DNA of 16,530 bases from NCBI GenBank assembly GCA_016714125.1, contig JADJNX010000018.1:1-16530 (forward strand), in the 5' to 3' direction. Shown one piece after another: positions 1 through 7,208 of the stretch. A model generated the notes under the pieces. The model was not told the DNA's origin. It was given only the letters and a program-made list of their open reading frames with translations, and searched no databases. The first letter of the stretch is position 1; every line of letters starts with the position of its first letter. The translations under genes were made by a program, and so were the position numbers. The stretch comes from Ignavibacteriales bacterium (GTDB lineage Bacteria > Bacteroidota > Ignavibacteria > Ignavibacteriales > Ignavibacteriaceae).

Positions 1-1015
1 TTTTGTGACCATAATAAACGATCCAACCAAAAATCCCAAGAAATACGGTAACAAAAGCAAGTTCACCGGCGAGAGTTTGTCCACCGATTGTTGACATGAT
101 CGAAGGAAGAATTTTAACCACACCCGGATATGTTAAACCGAGAGCGATACCGCCAATGATCAGGGAGAAATAAATTGAATTTCTGGTGAGGAGCTTTTTA
201 TAAAAAACGCCCATAATCACAGCCGAGATAAGCACCAACATCACTTTAAATGTTCCGTCGAATGATTTGTAAACCTCAGGTGTTGGTGGTTCGATTGAGG
301 TTTCATTCAACCATAAACCGGAAGCAACAAGAAGAATAACCCCGACATGAATTAGAAAATATTTAACCGAAGTATCATATTCTTCTTCGTTATTAAGATA
401 TTTTTTGAATACAACAATCATAACAACAGGAATCATCGCAAGAACGCTCATAAGATGGATACCCGTTGAAAGGCCTATCAGATAACAGATAAGCAGGAGG
501 TATTTTTCACTTCCCGGCTCTTCCGATCTTTCGTTCCAAAGCATGATAAAATACATGATTGCTGCGTAGATAACAGTACTTGCCGCATAAACCTCGGCTT
601 CTGCGCCGTTGAACCAGAAAGTATCACTGAAAGAGAAAGAGAGGGCACCAACCGCAGCGGCAATTACAGTGGAGACAGTTCCAAACATGTTTTTGGCAAC
701 TTTTCCACGGTAGTTTTCAATTACTTTTACAATAATCAGATATAAAAAGAGAATTGAAAGTGCACTTGAGATAACCGACACCATATTCACTCTGAAACCG
801 ATGTTTTCGGCGAATGGAATCATCGAGAAAAATCGTCCCAAAAGGAGGAAAAAGGGAGCTCCCGGTGGGTGAGGCACCTGTAAAGAGTAGGAAGCGGCTA
901 TAAACTCTCCGCAATCCCAAAATGAAACCGATGGCTGAACTGTAGCCAGCAATACAAAAAACGAAATTAAAAAAACCACACCCGCAGTAATACGGTTAAT
1001 TAACTTAAAGTCCAT
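1..1015 (-). CDS. DUF2723 family membrane glycosyltransferase (GT-C type), C-terminus cut by window edge
   Basis: The reading frame is open from an ATG at 1015 to the left window edge, giving about 338 residues with no stop; the C-terminus is missing. The start is supported by AGGAG three bases upstream (1019-1023). The N-terminus has a first transmembrane helix (about residues 8-27), then FWDCGEFIA (residues 32-40) and the motif VPHPPGAPFFLLLGR, which is the signature start of DUF2723 proteins. At least seven further hydrophobic segments follow. DUF2723 proteins are polytopic GT-C-fold enzymes related to protein O-mannosyltransferases; the acidic residues of the first external loop (D34, E37) are the likely catalytic ones. 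By family knowledge the enzyme should move a sugar from a polyprenyl carrier to an acceptor on the outer face of the inner membrane; the acceptor is not visible here. It sits 8 bp after a small charged gene and is probably cotranscribed with it. Confidence 0.88.
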   Translation of the reverse strand, partial: MDFKLINRITAGVVFLISFFVLLATVQPSVSFWDCGEFIAASYSLQVPHPPGAPFFLLLGRFFSMIPFAENIGFRVNMVSVISSALSILFLYLIIVKVIENYRGKVAKNMFGTVSTVIAAAVGALSFSFSDTFWFNGAEAEVYAASTVIYAAIMYFIMLWNERSEEPGSEKYLLLICYLIGLSTGIHLMSVLAMIPVVMIVVFKKYLNNEEEYDTSVKYFLIHVGVILLVASGLWLNETSIEPPTPEVYKSFDGTFKVMLVLISAVIMGVFYKKLLTRNSIYFSLIIGGIALGLTYPGVVKILPSIMSTIGGQTLAGELAFVTVFLGIFGWIVYYGHK

Positions 1016-1023
1016 CTACTCCT

Positions 1024-1275
1024 CTATTTATCGTTCTCTTCATTGTTTTGATCCTGTTTAGGTTTAAACAGGTTATCGAATGCACTTTTGTCCCGTTTCA
1101 CTTCATATTTGGCAACAAGCTCGCGTAACCGCTTCATAGTGAGGGTATCAAACTCCTCATCATCCTTTTGCCTTTTAATAAACATCTTAAATTCTGAAAG
1201 TTCCGACCAGGTTAACTTCGCCTGAAGCTTTGCCAACTGTTCCATCAGATTTTTTTGTTCACGAAACTGGGACAT
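1024..1275 (-). CDS. Small charged hypothetical protein
   Basis: This 83-residue protein is very rich in Lys, Glu, Asp and Gln. Residues about 5-60 are predicted by eye to be amphipathic helix (LMEQLAKLQAKL, then LRELVAKYEVKR), and the tail (KPKQDQNNEENDK) looks disordered. There is no signal peptide or membrane segment, so it should be cytosolic. I do not recognise a family. Support for it being real comes from context: its TAG stop directly precedes the AGGAG ribosome-binding site of the DUF2723 gene, the strand is the same, and the amino-acid composition is sensible. The start codon at 1275 has only a weak upstream AAAAGACAG, so the exact start is less certain. A role linked to the glycosyltransferase is only inferred from adjacency. 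Confidence 0.6.
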   Translation of the reverse strand: MSQFREQKNLMEQLAKLQAKLTWSELSEFKMFIKRQKDDEEFDTLTMKRLRELVAKYEVKRDKSAFDNLFKPKQDQNNEENDK

Positions 1276-1352
1276 CTGTCTTTTTAAAAATTGTTTAAGA
1301 CCCTAAATATAAGCATTTTTAAGGAGTTAACGAGGTATAATTTTTTGGAGCC

Positions 1353-2114
1353 TTACCTCCTGACTGCCTTTGCAAATATCTTATAAGGTGCGATATTTGC
1401 CAGGGAGGTAAGGAAGGATGTCATGAACGGGAATTTGATCATCCTTTTTCCATTGATGATACCGTTGAAGATGATTTCTGCTGCTTTTTCGGCTGAGATC
1501 ATAAACGGCATCGGAAACTGATTTTTGTCGGTCATGGGAGTTTTTACAAAACCGGGTTTTACAGTTATTACTTTTAATCCGAGTGGTGCAGTTTTTACTG
1601 CGAGGCTTTCGGCAAAAATGGATACCGCAGCTTTAGATGCTGAATAGGCTGCACTTTGGGGATATCCTCTTCCATCGGCGAGGGATGATACAATAACAAA
1701 TGTACCTGATTTTCTTTCGAGGAATGGTTGGAGAAGGGGGTGTACAAAATTTACAACGCCAAAAAAGTTGATTTCCATCGTGGCACGGGTAGCCTTTTCA
1801 TCAAGAATTTCATATCTTTCGCCGAGACTCACCCCTGCATTCAAAATTACAATATCAGGTTGTCCCATTTTTTGAGTTACTTCTTCCAATAATTGTGAAA
1901 CCGCCTCTTTATCCGACACATCACATCCAGAGATAAGAAGATTTTCTCTTTTGGGCAGGAGAGCAACAAATTCAGCGATCAGTTCCTTCCTTCGAGCCAC
2001 CAAAACGAGTTTACACTTTGTGTCCATAAGTTTAATCGCCAATGCTTTCCCTATCCCTGTGGATGCCCCTGTAAGTAAAACCGTTTTGCCATCGTAAAAG
2101 CCGGGTGTGTTCAT
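1353..2114 (-). CDS. Short-chain dehydrogenase/reductase (SDR), classical type
   Basis: A 253-residue Rossmann-fold oxidoreductase. It carries the complete classical SDR signature: TGASTGIG at residues 15-22 (dinucleotide binding), CDVSD at 64-68 (adenine-ring contact), LNAG at 91-94, the catalytic Ser within IVSS (141-144), YSASK with the catalytic Tyr157 and Lys161, and PGFVKTPM at 187-194. Basic residues ARR at 40-42, just after the second beta strand, favour NADP(H) over NAD(H). The C-terminal region has hydrophobic patches (FPFMTSFLTSLANIAPYKIF) that may associate with membrane lipids, as in several SDRs acting on lipid substrates. The substrate cannot be read from sequence. The gene is divergent from the DUF3109-rpoN unit, with a 155 bp shared upstream region, and lies 77 bp before the small charged gene on the same strand. 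Confidence 0.93.
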   Translation of the reverse strand: MNTPGFYDGKTVLLTGASTGIGKALAIKLMDTKCKLVLVARRKELIAEFVALLPKRENLLISGCDVSDKEAVSQLLEEVTQKMGQPDIVILNAGVSLGERYEILDEKATRATMEINFFGVVNFVHPLLQPFLERKSGTFVIVSSLADGRGYPQSAAYSASKAAVSIFAESLAVKTAPLGLKVITVKPGFVKTPMTDKNQFPMPFMISAEKAAEIIFNGIINGKRMIKFPFMTSFLTSLANIAPYKIFAKAVRR

Positions 2115-2212
2115 CTGTTTTCTTTTTTGTCTTTAATAAATTGGATTGTATCAGGATTTTCGCAAATATCCCTTGAAAATTTAATGATATTTCAGCCATT
2201 TTATAAACATTT

Positions 2213-2243
2213 TTTGTTTGGTACGAAATTTGTTATATCTTTG
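2213..2243 (+). promoter_or_regulatory. Bacteroidota-type promoter for the DUF3109-rpoN unit
   Basis: TTTG at 2213-2216 is separated by exactly 19 bases from TATCTTTG at 2236-2243. This fits the -33 TTTG / -7 TAnnTTTG consensus of the primary sigma factor in Bacteroidota. The predicted transcription start would lie near 2250, about 20 bases before the DUF3109 start codon. A second overlapping TTTG lies at 2217-2220. No comparably good match was seen on the other strand for the divergent SDR gene. Confidence 0.55.
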
Positions 2244-2269
2244 GAAAATTTGTAGAAAGTTTTTCGAGA

Positions 2270-2823
2270 ATGTTTTATCAGATAGACAATGTTTTAGTCA
2301 ACAAAGATGTAGTCCACTCAAATTTTGCATGCGATCTTGCTGTATGCAAAGGGGGGTGTTGTACATTTGAAGGTGATTACGGGGCACCACTTCAACCCTC
2401 GGAAGTGGAGATTATGCGGGCTAATGTTCCGCTCATAATCGACATCATTCCTGAAGAACATCGAAAAGTGATTGAAACTGAAGGATTTTTCGATGATATT
2501 GATGGTGAACTTTTCACCAAAAGTTATAACCGTTGTGCCTGCGTGTTTTGTTCACTATGAGGGGATATTGCAAAATGTTCACTCGAAAAAGTTTTTTATG
2601 AGGGTAAAACGGATTTTAAAAACCTCTTTCCTGTCACCTCTTCCCAATCAGAGTCTCCTCTTTTGGGGGTGAAATACTTCGTTATGAAAGATTTGGCGAC
2701 TGCGCACCTGCCATCACCAAAGGAAATAACGAAAAAACGAGAATGGTCACCTTTTTGGAAGAACCACTCGTCAGGAAATATGGTAAAAAATGGTATAATG
2801 CATTAGAAGGAATAATCGACTGA
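2270..2823 (+). CDS. DUF3109 family cysteine-rich protein (three frameshifts)
   Basis: The N-terminal frame reads MFYQIDNVLVNKDVV, then CDLAVCKGGCC (near residues 22-32), the typical DUF3109 opening with its clustered cysteines. It stops at 2558-2560 in the raw frame. The rest of the family is present in other frames: EKVFYEGKTDFKKPLSCHLFPIRV, then FGDCAPA and EEPLVRKYGKKWYNALE, ending at TGA 2821-2823. Joining needs one T removed from the run 2546-2549, one G added at 2561-2564 and one A added at 2618-2622; the product is then 184 residues, the normal family length. The conserved Cys residues suggest metal or Fe-S binding, but the function of the family is not established. The stop is one base before the rpoN start, so the two are surely cotranscribed. 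The breaks look like homopolymer sequencing errors rather than true inactivation. Confidence 0.85.
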
Positions 2824-2824
2824 T

Positions 2825-4252
2825 ATGCTTTCAATTCAGCAAAAACTTACACAAACTCAAAAACTTACACCGCAGCAGATTCAATATCAGAAACTGCTCC
2901 AATTAAACAACCTTGCTCTTGAACAGAGGATCAAGGAGGAACTGGAACTTAACCCACTTCTTGAAGAGGAGATGGACCTCAAAACTGCGGAGGATGACGA
3001 CGACAGATATGAAGAGGATGACAGTTTTGATGAGGATGCCGAGTTTACTGTAGAAGATTATATGAACGATGAGGAGTATTTCGACGATCCATCCTACAAA
3101 GATCATCGCGAAGATTCCTACCGTCCAATAGCAAAAGCAAGAGAATCATTTTCCGAACACCTGCTTCAACAGCTTTATCTGCTTGAAATTCCGCAGGAAC
3201 ACATCATGCTTGGTGAAGAAATCATCGGAAATCTTGATACCGACGGTTATCTTGGAAGAAACCTCGATGAAATTCTAAATGACCTTGAGACCTTTCAACA
3301 TGTAAAAGTTTCCCCTGCAGATGCAGAAACTGTATTAAAAACAATTCAAACCTTTGATCCTGCGGGAATTGCATCCAGAAACCTCAGGGAATGTTTGATT
3401 GCCCAGTTGCATGCTCTTTCTTATGACCCGTATTATTCATACCTCGCCGAATCGCTTCTTAACGATCATTATGACAGCTTCCTTAAAAAGCATTACAATA
3501 AAATACGCGAGGCGATGAACCTGAGTGAAGATACTTTTCATTCAGTTATTCAGCTTATCACAAAACTGAACCCAAAACCTGGATTTGGTAAAATTGAAAA
3601 CTACGAACTTAATCAGATAACCCCCGACTTTATTCTTGAAGAAGTTGACGGTGGATTCCGGATCACCCTTAACGACCGGTCGCTTCCAACTGTAACACTG
3701 AGCAAAACTTATCTCGATATGTTCACCGAAAACAAGGCCCACAGAAACTCCTCAGAAAGAGAAAAAGCCACTTACAAGTTTTTGAGAGAAAAATTTGAAT
3801 CCGCGCGCTGGTTCCTTGCATGCATCGAACAACGCCGCGATACGATGCTCAAAGTTATGCAGTCGATTGCCGAATATCAGCAGGAATTTTTCCGCAAAGG
3901 TTTGATTAAACCTCTGCGTTACAAAGATGTTGCCGGCGACATCAACATGGATATCTCCACAATCAGCAGAGTGGTGAACGGGAAATTTGTGCAAAGCCGT
4001 CAGGGTATCCACGAACTGAAGTATTTCTTCTCCGAAGGTATCATGACCGATGATGGTGAAGAGGTTTCTAACAAGGAAATCAAAGAACAGATTAAAAATT
4101 TGATCGAAGCCGAAGACAAATCTGCTCCCCTTAGTGATGACCGCCTAGCAGATATCCTGAAACAAGAAGGAATTCAGATCGCCAGAAGGACGGTTACAAA
4201 ATATCGCGAAGCGATGAAGGTTCCTGTAGCCAGATTTCGTAAAGAAGCATGA
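2825..4252 (+). CDS. rpoN: RNA polymerase sigma-54 factor
   Basis: A 475-residue, full-length RpoN. Region I (residues 1-50) is Gln- and Leu-rich with the ELNPLLEEE motif, which contacts activator and holds the polymerase closed. An acidic region II follows (about 53-90, many Asp/Glu). The core-binding domain is in the middle (about 105-300; FDPAGIASRNLRECL is typical). The helix-turn-helix region (YKDVAGDINMDISTISRVVNGKFVQ) recognises the -12 element, and the RpoN box ARRTVTKYRE at 453-462 recognises the -24 element. RpoN directs transcription from -24/-12 promoters only with an AAA+ enhancer-binding protein; none is encoded in the window, so the regulon is not visible. It starts one base after the DUF3109 stop and its own stop overlaps the next gene by four bases (ATGA), indicating translational coupling. 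The frame is intact. Confidence 0.97.
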   Translation: MLSIQQKLTQTQKLTPQQIQYQKLLQLNNLALEQRIKEELELNPLLEEEMDLKTAEDDDDRYEEDDSFDEDAEFTVEDYMNDEEYFDDPSYKDHREDSYRPIAKARESFSEHLLQQLYLLEIPQEHIMLGEEIIGNLDTDGYLGRNLDEILNDLETFQHVKVSPADAETVLKTIQTFDPAGIASRNLRECLIAQLHALSYDPYYSYLAESLLNDHYDSFLKKHYNKIREAMNLSEDTFHSVIQLITKLNPKPGFGKIENYELNQITPDFILEEVDGGFRITLNDRSLPTVTLSKTYLDMFTENKAHRNSSEREKATYKFLREKFESARWFLACIEQRRDTMLKVMQSIAEYQQEFFRKGLIKPLRYKDVAGDINMDISTISRVVNGKFVQSRQGIHELKYFFSEGIMTDDGEEVSNKEIKEQIKNLIEAEDKSAPLSDDRLADILKQEGIQIARRTVTKYREAMKVPVARFRKEA

Positions 4253-4878
4253 CAATTGTTGTTGATCTTGGTATCACCCTGGTCTATTTTTCAATTTTTG
4301 CGATTCTTCATTCAATAGCAGCTTCTAATCCCCTTAAACGTACAGTTGCGTCGGCATTTCCGGGCTTTATGCCATATTACCGTCTCAGCTATAATCTGTT
4401 TGCTCTTGTAACACTTTATCTCTTTTTTTACCTCGCCCCAAAACAGGGACATACGATCTACGATCTCCCAACCCCGTTTGATCTAATTTTCGCTTTTATC
4501 CAGTTATTAAGCTTTTTTGGTCTGTTGTGGTGTGTTAAATATATGTCGGGATCAGAATTCCTTGGAATTTCCCAATATTTTAGAGGGAAAAAGGGGATTT
4601 ATCGTCCGATGGAAGAATTGGATGAGGTTTCTGTGTTGAGAGTAGATGGACCTTACAAATTCAGTCGCCACCCGATTTATCTATTCTCGATTTTATTCCT
4701 CGTTTTTCGTCCCCAGATGCAGGTTGGTTATCTTTTTATGACGGTTCTGATTATCGCCTATTTCTATATCGGCTCCTGGTTTGAAGAGAAAAAATTAGTC
4801 TCCCGTTTTGGCGAAGACTACCTCACCTATCAAAAATCAACGGGAAGAATATTTCCGAATTTCAATTTTTTTTCGTAA
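4249..4878 (+). CDS. ICMT/NnrU-like integral membrane methyltransferase-family protein
   Basis: A 209-residue protein with about five hydrophobic segments: roughly residues 6-25, 45-62, 78-98, 140-152 and 158-172. The C-terminal part, GPYKFSRHPIYL (about residues 136-147) followed by WFEEKKLVSRFGEDYLTYQKSTGRIFPNF, is the hallmark of the isoprenylcysteine carboxyl methyltransferase (ICMT) / phospholipid methyltransferase superfamily: RHPIY and the EE with downstream Y form the SAM-binding pocket. The N-terminal half resembles NnrU-type membrane proteins. Bacterial members methylate small lipids or have unknown substrates, so only the general activity can be proposed. Its ATG overlaps the rpoN stop as ATGA, so it is translated from the same message. 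No direct link to sigma-54 function is known to me. Confidence 0.8.
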   Translation: MTIVVDLGITLVYFSIFAILHSIAASNPLKRTVASAFPGFMPYYRLSYNLFALVTLYLFFYLAPKQGHTIYDLPTPFDLIFAFIQLLSFFGLLWCVKYMSGSEFLGISQYFRGKKGIYRPMEELDEVSVLRVDGPYKFSRHPIYLFSILFLVFRPQMQVGYLFMTVLIIAYFYIGSWFEEKKLVSRFGEDYLTYQKSTGRIFPNFNFFS

Positions 4879-4962
4879 ATTGGATTCTATTCATACCTCT
4901 TTCATCAATAGACCCTGTTACGATTAAATAGCCTGTAAAAAAACTTAACCAATGGAAAAATA

Positions 4963-5917
4963 ATGAAAAAAATTGGAATACTTTTTGGAATGGAAGAAAC
5001 CTTTCCACCAGCTTTTGTGGAGAGAGTAAACTCAAAAAAGGAAAAAGATATTGTCGCCGAGTATGTTCAGATCGATAAAGTTATGCAAGGTCAGTCTTCG
5101 GGTTATGCAGTAATTATCGACAGAATCTCGCAGGATGTCCCTTTTATCGTGCAATGTTAAAAAACGAAGCGATTGCCGGAACATCAGTGGTTAACAACCC
5201 TTTCTGGTGGAGCGCCGATGATAAATTTTTAACAATGCTCTTGCACTTTCAACAGGTGTTGCGGTTCCAAAAACTGTAATACTTCCTTCAAATGTGCATC
5301 CACCTGACACAACAACAAAGTCATTCAGAAACCTTAAATATCCTCTCGATTGGGATGGCATATTTGATTATGTCGGTTTCCCTGCATTCTTTAAACCTTT
5401 TGCAGGTGGTGGATGGAAAAATGTTTACAGAGTGGAAGACAAAGAACAGTTTTTTAAAGCCTACAACGAAACAGGTCAGCTTGTTATGATGTTGCAGGAG
5501 GAGATTCAGTTCACTGATTATTTCCGTTGTTATTGCATCGATCAAAAAGATGTCAGAATTATGGCTTACGATCCCAAACAGCCACATCATCTCCGTTATG
5601 TCAGAGAAAAACTGAAATACGGCAAGGGTCTTCTCGCAAAGATAAAGGAAGATGTGCTGAAACTCAACAACGCTCTTGGATATGATTTCAACACAGTTGA
5701 ATTCGCCGTAAGAGATGGTGTTCCTTTTGCAATCGATTTTTGTAATCCGGCACCCGACGCTGATGTTTACTCGGTTGGTGAAGAGAATTTTGAGTGGGTG
5801 GTTGAAGCTACTGCCAACATGGCAATAAGAAAAGCTAAAAAGTATAACGCTAATAAATTTAATACTGCCTGGGGCAACTTTGTAAAAAGCGCTTCCCAGG
5901 GTGATATAATTAAGTGA
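4963..5917 (+). CDS. ATP-grasp ligase (two frameshifts), first gene of amidoligase cluster
   Basis: The restored protein has 318 residues. The first frame covers MKKIGILFGMEETFPPAFV up to DVPF, then stops. Adding one T to 5142-5145 gives YRAMLKNEAIAGTSVVNNPFWW, and adding one T to 5226-5230 joins ALALSTGVAVPKTVILP and the C-terminal 207 residues. The C-terminal part shows an ATP-grasp fold: FPAFFKPFAGGGW (phosphate-binding Lys and Gly-rich loop), MMLQEEI (adenine hinge), and VEFAVRDGVPFAIDFCNPAPDAD, with the acidic and Asn residues that bind Mg-ATP. This resembles RimK/D-Ala-D-Ala-ligase-like enzymes, which join a carboxylate to an amine via an acyl-phosphate. The stop is six bases before the GCS2 gene and overlaps its ribosome-binding site. 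An 84 bp gap separates it from the ICMT-like gene. The substrates are unknown. Confidence 0.82.
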
Positions 5918-5923
5918 GGTAAT

Positions 5924-7042
5924 ATGTCCAGTATTCCGACATTCACATTAGGAGTAGAAGAAGAATTTCAGATCATTGACCCCGTAACGCGGGAGTTAAA
6001 ATCGCATATCCAGGAGATATTCGAGGACGGTGCACTGGTATTAAAGGAATTCCTTAAACCGGAGATGCATCAGTCTGTTGTGGAAACAGGCACCGGTGTT
6101 TGTAAAAACATCAAAGAAGCGAAATCGGAAGTTTTTAGACTTCGCAGTGAGCTGGCAAAACTTGCATTCAAAAACAATTTAAGAATTGCAGCAGCCGGAA
6201 CACATCCTTTTTCACACTGGAAAGATCAGAGAATAACCGATGACCCCCGATATAAACAGGTGGTGGACGATATGCAATTGGTGGCAAGAGCCAATCTAAT
6301 CTTTGGACTCCATGTACATGTTGGCGTTGAAGACAGAGAGACTGCTATTCACATCATGAATGCAGCCCGTTATTTTCTGCCCCATATCTTTGCACTTTCT
6401 ACCAATTCACCTTTTTGGGTGGGAAGAAACACAGGTTTCCACAGGTACCGCGTTAAAGTATTCGACCGTTTCCCGAGAACAGGTATTCCTGATTATTTTA
6501 TGTCGATCGGCGAGTATGACAACTATGTAAATCTGCTCGTAAAAACAAATTGTATCGATAACGCCAAAAAAATCTGGTGGGATATTCGGCTTCATCCGTT
6601 TTTCCCAACGATTGAATTCAGAATCTGCGACATTCCTATGAGAGCAGATGAAACAATCGCGTTAACCGCTCTAATGCAGGCTGTTGTTGTAAAACTTTAT
6701 CGCCTTATTCGCCAAAATCTTGGTTTCCGTCTCTATAGAAGAGCATTGATAGCTGAAAACAAGTTCCGCGCTTCAAGATATGGAATAAACGGTAAGTTAA
6801 TCGATTTTGGAAAAAGAGAGGAAGTGCCAACCACCGACTTGATTCACGAACTGCTCGATTTTGTTGATGATGTTATTGACGATCTCGACAGTCGCGAAGA
6901 AATCAATTATGTACACAAAATTCTTGAGATGGGTACCGGTTCCGACAGACAACTCAGAGTCTGGGAACAGAGCTACGATCTTAAAAATGTTACTGACTAC
7001 ATAATTGATGAGACCCATACAGGGTTGGACTTAAGAAAATGA
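5924..7042 (+). CDS. Carboxylate-amine ligase of the GCS2/YbdK family
   Basis: An intact 372-residue protein, the same length as E. coli YbdK. It begins TFTLGVEEEFQIIDP (residues 6-20), the glutamine-synthetase-fold ATP/metal-binding strand of glutamate-cysteine ligase family 2. The motifs PEMHQSVVETGT (46-57), LRIAAAGTHPF and GLHVHVGV follow, with the metal-binding Glu and His residues in place, and FPTIEFRICD in the C-terminal half. Family members activate the gamma-carboxylate of glutamate (or a related carboxylate) with ATP and couple it to an amine; the YbdK branch has only weak glutamate-cysteine ligase activity, so the true substrate here is open. The start is fixed by AGTGAGGT, five bases upstream and overlapping the previous gene's stop. 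It lies between two ATP-grasp-type genes, which suggests a multi-step peptide-like product. Confidence 0.92.
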   Translation: MSSIPTFTLGVEEEFQIIDPVTRELKSHIQEIFEDGALVLKEFLKPEMHQSVVETGTGVCKNIKEAKSEVFRLRSELAKLAFKNNLRIAAAGTHPFSHWKDQRITDDPRYKQVVDDMQLVARANLIFGLHVHVGVEDRETAIHIMNAARYFLPHIFALSTNSPFWVGRNTGFHRYRVKVFDRFPRTGIPDYFMSIGEYDNYVNLLVKTNCIDNAKKIWWDIRLHPFFPTIEFRICDIPMRADETIALTALMQAVVVKLYRLIRQNLGFRLYRRALIAENKFRASRYGINGKLIDFGKREEVPTTDLIHELLDFVDDVIDDLDSREEINYVHKILEMGTGSDRQLRVWEQSYDLKNVTDYIIDETHTGLDLRK

Positions 7043-7172
7043 GTGACATGAGTACCTGAGTACTTGAGTGTCGAATACTCAGGCACTGGAAGTCCTAACC
7101 TTTAACAGAATAAGAAAGACGGTAAATTCAATTACTCAAGTACTCGAGTCACTCTGGTACTCAAGTACTCTC
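7041..7172. repeat. Inverted-repeat-rich junction built on ACTCAAGTACTC
   Basis: On the left, 7041-7070 holds GAGTGACATGAGTACC followed by TGAGTACTTGAGTG. On the right, 7133-7155 and 7161-7172 hold ACTCAAGTACTCGAGTCACTC and a second ACTCAAGTACTC. The right units are reverse complements of the left ones (TGAGTACTTGAGT pairs with ACTCAAGTACTC), so the transcript can fold into a large hairpin around a spacer of about 60 bases. Units also contain the palindromes AGTACT and CTCGAG. The left arm begins at the GCS2 stop codon; the whole block lies before the likely start of the next gene. Confidence 0.7.
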
Positions 7173-7208
7173 CCGTCAAATTTTCATTTTGCAACTAACA
7201 ACACGGCT

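Noticed and set aside
2115..2212. Promoter for the SDR gene on the minus strand
   Set aside because: Only a partial TATTTG-like element without a properly spaced TTTG was seen, so no site is called.
7068..7208. GTG start 47 codons upstream of the third ligase
   Set aside because: The added residues are encoded by the inverted-repeat block and do not resemble the start of related proteins as I recall them; ATG 7209 gives the expected MVKDIRSLYN opening.
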